Origin: Litoditis marina
Lineage: Eukaryota > Nematoda > Chromadorea > Rhabditida > Rhabditidae
Direction: 5' to 3'
NCBI GenBank assembly: GCA_964036275.1
Contig: CAXIWQ010000049.1
Coordinates: 100,520-164,519 of the forward strand
DNA length: 64,000 bases
In this document: positions 13,758 to 24,652 of the stretch, piece by piece
Position numbering within the stretch: position 1 is the stretch's first letter
Layout of the letters: every line of letters starts with the position of its first letter
Notes under the pieces: model-generated
What the model was told of the DNA's origin: nothing
Seen by the model: only the letters and a program-made list of their open reading frames with translations
Databases searched by the model: none
Translations under genes and position numbers: made by a program

Positions 13758-14006
13758 ATGCGTTGTTGTGTTTTTTGCGGCGCGGATTTGTTGTCAGAAA
13801 AAGAGCCGTTGAAGGCCACTTCTATATGTTCGGATGCGTTCGCAGCTGGGCAAAAAGCGCACCTGAATGGGCTGCCGAAAGTCAGTTACACGGATTGGTG
13901 TGGTCTAATGTTTCACGGCATCTATAAAAGGCGGGCCGCGCGCACCGGGTGGCCCCCGCCCCCGGGGAAATTGGTACTGGAACCGGTTTCCTGTTGTGAA
14001 TTATAG
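13758..14006 (+). CDS. Possible exon of an unrecognised Cys-containing protein
   Basis: An open frame of 82 codons starts with MRCCVFCGAD and has a less AT-biased, coding-like composition than its surroundings. Cysteines at residues 3, 4 and 7, a later ICSDAF and a YTDWCGLMFHGIY stretch hint at a small metal-binding fold, but no family is recognised. The last ~25 codons are Pro/Gly/Arg rich and may be read-through past a donor such as GTACTGG near 13974. A possible partner acceptor (CCGTTTCAG) ends at 15825, on the far side of the 1197-bp repeat, which would then sit in an intron just as its second copy does at 22363. This gene model is speculative. Confidence 0.3.
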   Translation: MRCCVFCGADLLSEKEPLKATSICSDAFAAGQKAHLNGLPKVSYTDWCGLMFHGIYKRRAARTGWPPPPGKLVLEPVSCCEL

Positions 14007-14267
14007 GAATTGGCCGATAAGGGCTATTAGGATGATTTTCGGAATTCCGGGAGGAAATATGGGTGTTTATGTTTAGTTTGCAGTTTGGTTATTATAGTAT
14101 TTCATTCATATGTGAACTGGATCTTCTAAATGTCAGTTTTTCTGAAAACTATCACTTGAATTGAATGGGGTATTTAAATTAGGTCTTTAAGAAGTGTTCA
14201 TTTGAAATAATGACAGTGCAGAGTGCACAGTGCATCTTTCTGCACTACCACACTAAGTTAGCACAAT
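14007..14267. other. Short unique stretch before repeat copy A
   Basis: AT-rich DNA. A GTGCAGAGTGCACAGTGCATC...TGCAC cluster near 14217-14244 can fold on itself. No gene is seen. Confidence 0.35.
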
Positions 14268-15464
14268 TCGCTGCCATCTTTTAAGGAGCGTATTAAACTA
14301 TACCCATATAGTAGATTGAAACAGGTATTCCGTCAATAACCATTCTGAAGTCGGAAGTCCTCTCTATTTTAGTTGCACTTGGGCGGTAGTATAGTTAGTT
14401 TATACATGTACCATTACCATATCGTATACCCGTATCACATTGAAACATCTAGCCTTCGTCTAAATCACTGTTTAACTGCCCCGTGAGCCTGTAACTGTTG
14501 TGGTTTGATTGCGATTAGTGGATGGGTTAATGACTGCGTGTTAGAGATCAGTAGGTGACCTCTACGCCCTAGATGTTATCCCTGATTGAGAAGGTGTGAC
14601 TTTGTTGGACTGCTGCCAACTGCTAGTTGGCACCCTCTAATCAGACATTTGATCGAGTTTTGAACGGGAATAGAGATGAGAGGAGTAAGATAAATTATTT
14701 GGTTGTCAGCGAATAGAGTGATGGGTTGAAGGGAACGCTTGCGGTTTTTAAACTATGAAATTGGGCTCGCACGACTTTTATAGTTTGCAAGTTTTGACCT
14801 ATTTCTAGTAATGAAGTAGCTAAATAACGTGTAATTTTGTAGAATTGAGCACTTGGAATAAAATCTAAGTCGGTATAAGTGAGATGTGTTATTGGAACTG
14901 AAATTATTGAATTGGCTGTCAATAGGGTTTACTTATGAAAGCCGAGAGATATTTCGAGTTGAACTGTTCTTCATTGTATACATCATTGTGAATAAGTTAT
15001 ACGTCCCCAATCCGAATCGCCAGTTTTGGCTCAAGCTTCGTTTCTCATATTTTGGGAACCGATCAAAAGTTTGAAATGTTTGAATGCTCAGAAGTAACTG
15101 TATACATAGTAGGTTGTCCGAATAATCAATACAGCTTGAAAAACGGACTACTTTCTGCCGAAAACTGATTTTTTTCTATTTTTGTTGTAAAATCATCAAT
15201 TTTCACGTGTTTAAGTCTAAATACGGAGTACTTTTTGTCGGATAGTCGAACCTTACTATATACTAGTCCTTTGTTTTCCAGTAGCGACCGTGTGTTTGAA
15301 GTGGTTGTATTTGTTGATGATAGTGCTTATTGTTTACGACTCGGTCCTGCTGACATGTTATATAATTTGATTTCCCCTTATCTGATCATATCTTGTGGTT
15401 GGTAGTGGGGCTGGGGAGCGAGGTCGAGGTGTTGCGCAACTGAATGTTTTGCACTGCTCTTAAA
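14268..15464 (+). repeat. 1197-bp repeat, copy A
   Basis: This segment is repeated at 22363-23559 in the same orientation with the same length. I count three mismatches (two in the phrase TATTTTAGTTG/TATTTCTGTTG, one in TATTTCGAG/TATTTGGAG) and no indel. Similarity stops sharply on the left (AATTCG against TAATCG) and near GCTCTTAAA on the right, with weak similarity for perhaps 20 further bases. Neither clear terminal inverted repeats nor a target-site duplication is visible. The short open frames it contains carry no recognisable domain. It could be a non-autonomous mobile element or a recent segmental copy. Confidence 0.93.
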
Positions 15465-17313
15465 TAGAGGGAGAAAATTGATAGCGGGTCTGGTCTGGGG
15501 GTTTGGGTTACCGACAGCCAGACAGTGTTGGATAACTAGTGTATACGGAGAGAACATTCAAAAATTTGTTTTGAGAGATCTAGTGGATGCTGTTGAAATG
15601 GTGCGTACTGATTTCTGGAGTTTGTAGTTATTCTGAGCGAGTAGTATGGTTTTCAACTAGAAAGTTTATGTGATTTGGTTTGGTCTATGGAGAAGGATGT
15701 TTTCGTTACTCAAAACTCCAAGTTTGTGAAAGTTTAGAGCTCTACCAACAGAGTGATGAAACATTCAAACGATCCACACTTCTATCTATGGTCTCATAAA
15801 AATAATTTTTTTCTCCGTTTCAGCGATTCGACCTGACTGTGAGCCCTCCTCGTTTCTTCGTCTCAGTTCAGAAATGCTCGTCATCCTCCACCGATCTGGT
15901 CCCAGTAGATGTATACCGTAACCCGTTATCGATTTTCTTGTGATCTACCATGTACCCGTTGTTCCACTCAATCTAGTTCGCTTCTCTGCCTTTTTGCATG
16001 TTGTTCTGTGTTTTCCGATGTATTTTTCAGTTTTACTTTCGCGTTCATACTCGTAGTGGTGATCTGATACCTTTGAGCGTGGGTTTCCCGGTTCGAAGTT
16101 TTTTCGATCACGTTTTTTTCACGTGAATTACGTGTTGAATTGATGGTCAGAACTATATAGTGTGAACGCCGAGAGTCAATGTTTTATTTTATTTTTGTCT
16201 GAATACCCACCCAACCATGTATTTTATATTCCCACATACAAATGTTTTTATTTCTTTCCACCTATTCATTGTACGCCCATACCGCAACAGTATTACCTCA
16301 TTTTCCATGAAACGATAAAGTTTACATTGTTTGAATGTTTCAATGGAGATTGGGTTCGAGTGGGATTTTAAGTATCTTGGTAAATGTTGAAAGAGTGTCT
16401 TTGGTAGGTAATATTAATAATATTTATTACACAAAATGTGCAACGGTACAAAAACATATGGAGGAAGAATATGGTACAGAATAAGAAAATCAAATGTGTT
16501 CAGCTGTCGGTAAGATGCATCCAGTGGGTCAGGCTGGGTGCAGGGAGGTGGCAGGGGGCCCCTGATAGCATGATGGTTGCTACCAGCTACATCTATAACC
16601 AGTCGGGAACACTCCTTCGAGAGAGAATGAAAATATGGATGCCGAGAGCAGGAAAAAGAGATAATTCCAAGAAAATTGAAGGGAGATAAGATATAATATA
16701 CAATTTCATGATCCCTCAAAATAAAAAATAAAAAAGCTAACATGTTACATTAAAAACTCAAATTTGCTGATAAAATGAGATCAGATAAAAGACAAAACTA
16801 CACACCGAAAAACATGAAACAACAACATTGCTATACTGAACTGAGAAACTACTGTTATAATATACCTACTAAACTAAAGTAAAATTACGACGAGCTAGGT
16901 TTATATAAAAATTACATGGCCTACATCTATATTGTGTCTTAATGACATTAAAAAGAGAGATGAGCGTGAAAGAGGCCAATCTGGAAAATAAACATATACT
17001 CACTTGAGCCATACAGAGCAAAATTTGGGTAAATTTATAGGATGACCTTGAAGGATGACCCGCAAATTCTAGATTTCCGTACATTCACATAGCAAATGTT
17101 TTGATTGAAATGAACATTCTAAAAGCAAGTGATTACTTACCCGATATTTGAAAAAGACAGTAGTAATTCAATCAAACCGATCAAAACAGACAAATCTGTT
17201 CGGTGTCTAAGATTATTGGAAATTCTCCAATCATAACATTATATAAAGACGGCTGACTCCCCCTGAAAAGAACCTGAAACTTCAATTAAACAAATGATTA
17301 GATTTACGACAGA
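15465..17313. other. Unique DNA between repeat A and the LINE, no firm gene
   Basis: A strong acceptor-like tract (CTCCGTTTCAG, ending 15825) is followed by about 120 bp open in one frame, containing DLTVSPPRFFVSVQKCSSSS, which may be a terminal exon of an unrecognised gene. The rest (15950-17313) is AT-rich with only short unsupported frames; its right part includes the 3' untranslated end of the minus-strand LINE. Confidence 0.35.
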
Positions 17314-19150
17314 CTAAAACTTGACTTGTAATTTCAAAACCTTGCAAATATCAATTTCTGAAAGTCGTTTTTTGAATGACCTGAGCGATTTTAACCTGAG
17401 AATCGTACTATCGTGATTAGATAACATGTTTAACCACCTGGCTGTGCGTAATGCAAACGAATAATACCTCTGATTTACCTTTGTATTTTCGACATGAAAC
17501 GAATGACTACCTCTTCTACCATTGTGAAACCGATACTTGTATACTGAAGGGAATTTGAGAATACATGCTCCTTTAATGATTTTAAATGCCAAAGTAAGAT
17601 CAAATATAACTCTTCTGAATGCCAAACTATGTAAACCCAGCTTTTTGCATCTGACTTGGTACGATGGTAGTTCGAATGGATAATTTGGGTTTGGGAAACA
17701 TCTGTGATACACTACTCTGGTAAATAATTCTTGTACCTTTTCTATCTTCTTCGACTCCAACATCAAAAATGGGCTCCATATCTGACACCCAAACTTTACG
17801 ATTGGAAGGACATATGTGTTGTAACACCTCAACAAGATTTCGCTGTTTTTCACCGTTACTGTGCGCAGTAGTAGAGATAATTGGCACATGGCCTTTTTGT
17901 AACGCATATCAATGTTTGCGCGATGTGATAAAGTACTCGAAACTACAACACCCAAATCTCGGCAATCTGAAACCACATTTAGTAAAGTAGAATTAAGAAA
18001 ATAATTGGAATGAGGATTCTTTGCACCAAGATGAATTACATTACATTTTTCTACTGCTAAAGTGAGCTGCCAATTTTTCACCCAACGTGTAAATGAATCA
18101 ATAACCGTCTGAAATCGTGCCCGGGCAACTTTGTTCTCTTTTTCGAAAACAACAAATAATTTAATATCATCGGCAAATGCGTTAATATGAATATTTGGAT
18201 ACGAAGAAAGATTGAGATGAACATCATGAATGAATATTGAGAACAAAATGGGGCCAAGAACAGATCCTTGTGGAACACCAGATAATACTGAACGAGAATC
18301 AGAACAATTATTGTCCACACGTACGTGAAAAGAGCGGTCTTTCAAGAATGAAGAGAACCAACTTAGCAAGGGATCACCAACACCAATTGAATGCAACTTA
18401 TGAATGAGTTTCGGAATTGCTACTGTATCAAATGCTTTGGCAAAGTCAAAGTAAACGACATCAACACATTGTTTTGATGAAATTGCTCTCAACCAAACGT
18501 TGTGACAGGATAACAAATTATGAACTACCGAGCTTTTTTCTCGAAAACCGTATTGATAATCCGGAATAATTTTGTTCAACGAAAGGTATGGAATGAGAAT
18601 TGACTTAACAAGCCTTTCAAACGTTTTGGATGTTCCAGCAGAAAGAAATATGGGACGATAGGATGACACTTTTTCAATCGGTTTTCCTGGTTTGTGAATA
18701 GGTACTACATAGCAAAGTTTGTACAAAGTAGGGTAAATGTCCAATTTGAGTGAAATGTTGTAGATATATGAGAGGGGTGTAGAGAAGCTCTTAGCTGACT
18801 TTTTGAGAATAATTCGGGGTATGCCGTCAGAACAAATCGTAGTTGAGCTTTTCAACTTTCTGAGAGTCTTTTCGACTTGAGGAGGGAAAAACACAACATT
18901 TTCACCAGAAAGATTTGACATTAGAGTATTTGTTTGTGGCAAATTACCATCATCAGAAATAAACACAGAACAGAAGAAATCAGCGAAAACATCAGGTATA
19001 GCACAGCGGTCAGAGTGAGCATTTCCTTGTATATCTAAAATGAAGTTTGGAACAGTTTTTGGTGGCTTTGTTCTCGCAGCTATGTAAGAAAACAGGTCAC
19101 GGTTGTTCTTCGTACGAAAATGATTGATTTGCTGTGAATTCTCGTACTTT
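17314..19150 (-). pseudogene. LINE reverse transcriptase domain
   Basis: The longest frame starts at a GTG at 18966, but the same frame stays open upstream to about 19150 and continues as coherent protein (...NNRDLFSYIAARTKPPKT...), so the GTG is not the real start. Counting from 18966: YRPI at 103-106, motif A VYFDFAKAFD at 171-180 with the catalytic Asp, motif B SGVPQGSVLGP at 229-239, motif C AFADD at 263-267 with the catalytic Asp pair, and the thumb-like YVLPIVKFG block after it. It would copy element RNA into DNA at a nicked target. All catalytic residues remain, but the frame breaks at its upstream end near an A-run (about 19151-19157), where loss of one base shifts it out of frame with the linker. 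Confidence 0.92.
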
Positions 19151-19556
19151 TCAATTTATACTGTAAATCAGAACACGCCTTTTCATACAAACGAAAAACT
19201 GCTTGACTGAGCTGGCTCTTAGAGAACATGATATCACGATGTTTGAAAAGTTTACGCAAATATAGTGGGTATTTATCGAACGGAGATGATATGATTTTCA
19301 CTGGAACAGTGTAGGCAAAAATAGAATGTATGGCACTCGAAAACCGATGCATAAGATCGTCAACTGAGTTATAATCGGTGAAAAGTTCACACCAATTTAA
19401 ACTATTCACCAAATTATCGAATAATTCAGAGCTATATTTGCTAAAGACAGGATATGGGACTGATGAACAAATGTCGGTGCGCACTTGTAGTTTGAACATA
19501 GTCGATGAGTGATCAGAATTGAAAAGATGACAGCCATAAGATAAAGTTGAAATCAG
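19080..19556 (-). pseudogene. LINE endonuclease end and linker, out of frame
   Basis: This frame runs from the terminal SDHSS motif of the endonuclease (about 19509-19495) through the linker to the RT. SDH carries the catalytic His and its partner Asp of the exonuclease/endonuclease/phosphatase fold. An open frame is listed from 19499, but coherent protein reads in upstream (LISTLSYGCHLFNSDHSS). It ends in the wrong frame past the A-run near 19151, overlapping the true RT frame. Confidence 0.8.
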
Positions 19557-20060
19557 GTTATCATGCCATTAGACAGGACCCAATCGATTATTCGATTACT
19601 CGGCATTGTACTTTGTAGTGAAAATTGTTTGAGCGCAAGAGTGTCACATAATAATCCTACTCGGGTGCCCATTGGCGGAGTAAATAACTCAGTTGCCCAG
19701 TCAATATTGAAGTCACCACATAGAATAGTTGGGTAGGGAATCATAACAAGGTCAGATATCAGGTCACACAGAGATTCGACATTGGATGCGGCGGAGTTTG
19801 GAGGAAGGTAAATAACAACTATTCGGAGTTTGGTGCTGTGAAATTGAATATCAACACACAACAAATCGAAATTGCCAGTGTATGAAATGGCGACAGGTTG
19901 AACGTTAAAAGACTTCTTGAATATAGCAACAGGAATCGCATTCGCACCGGTTGGTTTTGCCATACGGTTTGAGGAAGTTTGCTCTCGAAAAGCGGGTATT
20001 TGAGAGGTTAGCATAACTTGATCAGAGTAAACGACATAGTCGCTTGGCTGATTTGCGGCG
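19553..20060 (-). pseudogene. LINE apurinic-type endonuclease domain, 5'-truncated
   Basis: The domain nicks target DNA to prime reverse transcription. Counting from an internal Met at 20014: VVIYLPPNS at 66-74 and ILCGDFNIDW at 97-106, the latter holding the metal-binding Asp and Asn of the fold. Protein-like sequence (SDYVVYSDQV) continues upstream of that Met, so it is not the start. The first conserved endonuclease strands (the N and ETWL-type motifs) are absent. A frameshift near 19556-19575 separates this part from its own SDH motif. Confidence 0.85.
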
Positions 20061-20434
20061 ATGGCGGCTTCCTTTTTGGTTTTACAAGGTCTTCACATTC
20101 TCATAGTGTGAACGTTATTCGAGATAGAGAACGGTTTGGACAAGTGTCTGCACTACGAAGTTTCACGCCGTCTACTAATAAGAATCAAATGAGCCAGAGC
20201 TAAGAGCGTTAAGGACAAATATTCCAGGCATAGTTGACGTCAACTGTATACTACGCCGGGCATAGTTGAAATTCATTTGGCCGTAGGTCAAAAGGGGGCT
20301 TTTGTAAAAAAAAAAATGAATCCAACCAAAACTACCCAAACTAGAGTATTCGTGTATTTTGGATAACCGTTGAATGGATATCAAGTTATGGAACTTTGGT
20401 TCGGCTCGTTTACGTGAGCGGATAAATGCCCGGC
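20061..20434. other. Intergenic DNA with GGCATAGTTG motifs and a perfect palindrome
   Basis: No gene is seen. GGCATAGTTG occurs at 20228 and 20259 and again at 20433. Between the first two lies the perfect 14-bp palindrome AGTTGACGTCAACT (20232-20245), containing GACGTC. The same GGCATAGTTG core recurs at 21501 and 21688. Confidence 0.5.
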
Positions 20435-21107
20435 ATAGTTGGCTGGGCCAACACAAAGCGCGCCCTAAAACAGAAGCGCGCCCTCTTGCCACACTCGCAC
20501 TGGCCTAATCAATACTGATGACTATTTTATTCAATATTAATCTCATTCAAAGGTTGTCAGCAGATATGTTATCAATGTAGATGTTGTTTTTAAACCATAA
20601 TAATATTAACAGTTTAACTGTATTACTTTTCCCGTTTTTCGATCTTATTCTTAATTCCAAACAGGTGATCCTGTCAGTAGATTGTGTTGTTTTCATTGCA
20701 CCAGGAGGTCAATCCAGCTACAAATGCATTTATTCGTTTTCAATTTTCGATGCCATCATACAAATTGTAGCATAGTTGGCTGGGCCAACACAAAGCGCGC
20801 CCTAAAACAGAAGCGCGCCCTCTTGCCACACTCGCACTGGCCTAATCAATACTGATGACTATTTTATTCAATATTAATTTCATTCAAAGTCTGTCAGCAG
20901 ATATGTTATCAATGTAGATGTTGTTTTTAAACCATAATAATATTAACAGTTTAATTGTATTACTTTTCCCATATTTCGATCTTATTCTTAATTCCAAACA
21001 GGTGATCCTGTCAGTAGATTGTGTTGTTTTCATTGCACCAGGAGGTCAATCCAGCTGCAAATGCATTTATTCGTTTTCAATTTTTGATGCCATCATACAA
21101 ATTGTAG
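20435..21107 (+). repeat. ~336-bp tandem duplication, two copies
   Basis: Copy 1 spans 20435-20770 and copy 2 20771-21107. Both run from CATAGTTGGCTGGGCCAACA to CATACAAATTGTAG and differ at only a few positions plus one single-base indel. Each has AGCGCGCCCT twice and a GTTGGCTGGGCCAAC hairpin at its head. Each copy contains the same ~64-codon open frame, but nothing marks it as a real gene. The copies join head to tail with no spacer, so the duplication is recent. Confidence 0.92.
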
Positions 21108-21425
21108 CTATTTATCAGACATTTCTTCATTTTTTTGTTAGCTAACATGTCTATGACACCAAACAGCTAGCATGCACTATTTGTAAACTTGAAGAGTGTA
21201 CACGTTTTTGGTTTTGCTTTTCGGAATAGTATTTCTCATTGCAAGCAAGCAGCTGATTTGGTCAGTAGGTGTTGTTTTTTTCTCGGGGAAATTAGAAACA
21301 AACCAATGAACCTCTTTCTCTGCTTGTTGTATTCTAGGATAATTCCAGTCGAAACCGCCTATTTCGTTAATCCTGCCAGTTGGTAACCTTTGTTTCTAAT
21401 TTAGTCCGTTGCTCACTCGCTGAAC
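21108..21425 (+). other. Upstream region of the following spliced gene
   Basis: AT-rich sequence without a recognisable TATA box or repeat. It ends with GTTGCTCACTCGCTGAAC directly before the inferred start codon at 21426 and probably holds the promoter and 5' leader of that gene. Confidence 0.35.
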
Positions 21426-23737
21426 ATGGATTCGACTAAGAAGTCTGCTGCTTCTGACGGTACGAATGTTGACGGTGAGTGCTCTTCCCGACTATGCCCG
21501 GCATAGTTGGAAAATTCTGGTTTGATTGGACGGGGTATTGGATTTGAAAGTAAAATACATGGGCTATTCGATTTGGAAGTAAACTATAGTGTACTTAGTT
21601 AGTGTTTCTCAGTTGTTTTTTAGAGTAACCGACTAGTGTGTTGACGGTACGAATGTTGACGGTGAGTGCTCTTCCCGACTATGCCCGGCATAGTTGGAAA
21701 ATTCTGGTTTGGTTGGACGGGGTATTGGATTTGAAAGTAAAATACACGGGCTATTCGATTTGGAAGTAAACTATAGTGTACTTAGTTAGTGTTTCTCAGT
21801 TGTTTTTTTAGAGTAACCGACTAGTGTGTTTATTTCAGTCAGGAAGGTAACTACCATGTTCGAAAAATTACCGAATAGACTGCTGCAAACGGCTGTCTAT
21901 GACTTCTTGAAGGTTAGTTGGATTTAATATCAAACTGGTTCAAAACATCATGTAACATATATGAGAAAACACACAAACAAATCGTGTGGACTGATTCATT
22001 TATCTTCGCTTTTTCGCAATTTAACAAGACCAACGTTCACGTTGCTGTGAGGTTGCGTAGGTGGGTATTGGCATTCATTGATTCAAGGAAAGCAAGTGTA
22101 TTGTGTATTAGCGTTCAGTAATCATGCGTTGCATATGACTACGGTAGGGTACCGGCATAGTAGACATGCGTAGAAAGTTCTGCTTCAACATAATTTTTAA
22201 TATTAAGGTCGGCGGAGATTCTTGCGTTCCTGATCGCTTCACCGTAAAAAATATCCCGGCTCATGAGGCGAACGACAACGGGGTGATGGAAGCCATCAAG
22301 ACGTTTCGGACATTTGCCAGTATTGCCCAACGATTCTCCGTATGTTTCATTTTATAGGGTAATCGCTGCCATCTTTTAAGGAGCGTATTAAACTATACCC
22401 ATATAGTAGATTGAAACAGGTATTCCGTCAATAACCATTCTGAAGTCGGAAGTCCTCTCTATTTCTGTTGCACTTGGGCGGTAGTATAGTTAGTTTATAC
22501 ATGTACCATTACCATATCGTATACCCGTATCACATTGAAACATCTAGCCTTCGTCTAAATCACTGTTTAACTGCCCCGTGAGCCTGTAACTGTTGTGGTT
22601 TGATTGCGATTAGTGGATGGGTTAATGACTGCGTGTTAGAGATCAGTAGGTGACCTCTACGCCCTAGATGTTATCCCTGATTGAGAAGGTGTGACTTTGT
22701 TGGACTGCTGCCAACTGCTAGTTGGCACCCTCTAATCAGACATTTGATCGAGTTTTGAACGGGAATAGAGATGAGAGGAGTAAGATAAATTATTTGGTTG
22801 TCAGCGAATAGAGTGATGGGTTGAAGGGAACGCTTGCGGTTTTTAAACTATGAAATTGGGCTCGCACGACTTTTATAGTTTGCAAGTTTTGACCTATTTC
22901 TAGTAATGAAGTAGCTAAATAACGTGTAATTTTGTAGAATTGAGCACTTGGAATAAAATCTAAGTCGGTATAAGTGAGATGTGTTATTGGAACTGAAATT
23001 ATTGAATTGGCTGTCAATAGGGTTTACTTATGAAAGCCGAGAGATATTTGGAGTTGAACTGTTCTTCATTGTATACATCATTGTGAATAAGTTATACGTC
23101 CCCAATCCGAATCGCCAGTTTTGGCTCAAGCTTCGTTTCTCATATTTTGGGAACCGATCAAAAGTTTGAAATGTTTGAATGCTCAGAAGTAACTGTATAC
23201 ATAGTAGGTTGTCCGAATAATCAATACAGCTTGAAAAACGGACTACTTTCTGCCGAAAACTGATTTTTTTCTATTTTTGTTGTAAAATCATCAATTTTCA
23301 CGTGTTTAAGTCTAAATACGGAGTACTTTTTGTCGGATAGTCGAACCTTACTATATACTAGTCCTTTGTTTTCCAGTAGCGACCGTGTGTTTGAAGTGGT
23401 TGTATTTGTTGATGATAGTGCTTATTGTTTACGACTCGGTCCTGCTGACATGTTATATAATTTGATTTCCCCTTATCTGATCATATCTTGTGGTTGGTAG
23501 TGGGGCTGGGGAGCGAGGTCGAGGTGTTGCGCAACTGAATGTTTTGCACTGCTCTTAAAAGAGAAAAAATTCGAAAGTGGGCTTTTCATACATATCTATC
23601 AACCTACCGTAACCCATGGTCGCTAATAGAATACATCATTTTTTTGTCATAAAACAGTTCTTATTCCAGGAATCTCTGGTGCGAAGGAATATGGAAAGAA
23701 ACTATGAACAAAAAGCACTTTCACGTGTCTGTCACGA
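21426..23737 (+). CDS. Spliced gene of unknown function, partly resolved
   Basis: Exon 1 is 21426-21474 (MDSTKKSAASDGTNVD + 1 nt) with a GTGAGT donor. Exon 2 is 21839-21912 after TTTATTTCAG and joins in frame (RKVTTMFEKLPNRLLQTAV...DFLK). A middle exon around 22030-22090 (TNVHVAVRLRRWV) is uncertain because its splice sites are weak. A later exon, 22208-22339 (44 codons with AHEANDNGVMEAIKTFRTF), has a GTATGT donor. It joins in phase 0 to 23670-23737 (ESLVRRNMERNYEQKALS) after TTATTCCAG, and that exon ends at GTAAGT in phase 2. The last intron contains the 1197-bp repeat copy B. No family is recognised. The final phase-2 donor matches an acceptor at 24645/24646 just before the THAP exon, so this may be the 5' half of that gene; otherwise its 3' end is not found. 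Confidence 0.55.
21455..21828 (+). repeat. 187-bp tandem duplication across an exon-intron border
   Basis: The segment starting TGACGGTACGAATGTTGACG (end of exon 1) and running through the GTGAGT donor into the intron is repeated head to tail with a 187-bp offset, almost identically. The second copy therefore carries a duplicate exon end and a duplicate donor but no acceptor. Both copies contain the palindrome ACTATGCCCGGCATAGT (21491-21507 and 21678-21694). Confidence 0.92.
22363..23559 (+). repeat. 1197-bp repeat, copy B, inside an intron
   Basis: Same orientation and length as the copy at 14268-15464. It starts 23 bp after the GTATGT donor of the exon ending at 22339 and ends about 110 bp before the next acceptor (23669). 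Flanking exons stay in phase, which suggests that it landed in an existing intron without breaking the gene. Confidence 0.93.
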
Positions 23738-24645
23738 GTAAGTCGTGCCAACGGCTGGACTCTACTATCTGGCTCCAAAACGCAGTATGGACCGGAACTG
23801 CGGGAACGATATAAAATATATTTTTGTTCATATTGCGATTGTTACATAAACTATGTAGATCAGAATGTTGTAAATGAGTATATAATGAATCAGAAAACAA
23901 AATGTGTCCAAAATACAATGTGTATCATAGAAAAGCATTTTAGCACTTTAGAGGAAATGTAAAAGAAAACATATACCGGTAGGAAGTATTTTACTCGTGC
24001 AAGTTCACATATTGGTGAATACTACAAACTACAATCACGAACAAGCAGAAAGTGAGAACGAGTGTCAGACACCACTTCTACGTCATCCTACTAGCGATAC
24101 TTATGATTCACAAGAACATATACCATAACAACAACCATAACAATTACAACTCTACTACAACTAACTACAAAACTAACAAACTACAACAAACAAAGTACGA
24201 ATAACAAACTACAACAACAAATCACTTATTACATCAATATAAATATGGAAAAGTGGAATGATTCATTCAATTTTTTAGAAATCGAATGATTTTTATACGA
24301 TGATTATGATATACTGGGTACTGGCCATATAAATAAACGAAATTGACAATTGAAATTGTCCCTATTCATATGAACGTACAAAATATGTCCCTATTCATAT
24401 GAACGTACAAAAGGGAAACATGCAATTAGATGAAAAATATTACGCGGAGCTCGCACGAAAACTAATTTCACGCACGAGCACTAATTTCACGCAGTACGCA
24501 CATCTTACGCAATACGCACCAAAAAATCACAATTTACAGCAATTTGGCAATATAATCTACAACCTACACTTCAAATTATTAGCAATTACTATTTACAGTA
24601 TATTATGTATTTTCTCTTACAACCATAAGAAATTGACCATTTTAG
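23738..24645. other. AT-rich intron or intergenic DNA before the THAP exon
   Basis: No exon is recognised. It contains an A/C-rich run of ACTACAACAA-type phrases (about 24110-24230). Depending on the gene model it is either the intergenic and promoter region of the THAP gene or a ~900-bp intron. Confidence 0.4.
24358..24412 (+). repeat. 28-bp direct repeat, two copies
   Basis: The phrase TGTCCCTATTCATATGAACG followed by TACAAAA occurs twice with a 28-bp period. It includes CATATG and a TTCATATGAA palindrome. Its position about 240 bp upstream of the THAP start would suit a regulatory site or transposase-binding site, but no function is shown. Confidence 0.8.
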
Positions 24646-24652
24646 GTGTATC

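Larger units (their letters stand above)
17314..20060 (-). mobile_element. Degenerate CR1/Jockey-type non-LTR retrotransposon (ORF2)
   Basis: Three consecutive minus-strand frames make up one ORF2: apurinic endonuclease, linker, reverse transcriptase. They lie in three different reading frames, so at least two frameshifts separate them. The 5' part (ORF1 and the amino end of the endonuclease) is missing or unrecognisable beyond about 20060. The FADD reverse-transcriptase signature and the carboxyl-terminal YVLPIVKFGCQIWSP block place it with CR1/Jockey-like elements, of which nematode families such as Sam and Frodo are members; exact family membership is inference. It cannot encode a complete protein, so it is a dead copy. 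No target-site duplication was identified. Confidence 0.9.

Noticed and set aside
20581..21145. Duplicated ~64-75-codon frames as paralogous genes
   Set aside because: They exist only because the 336-bp segment is duplicated; there are no splice sites, domains or signs of selection on codons.
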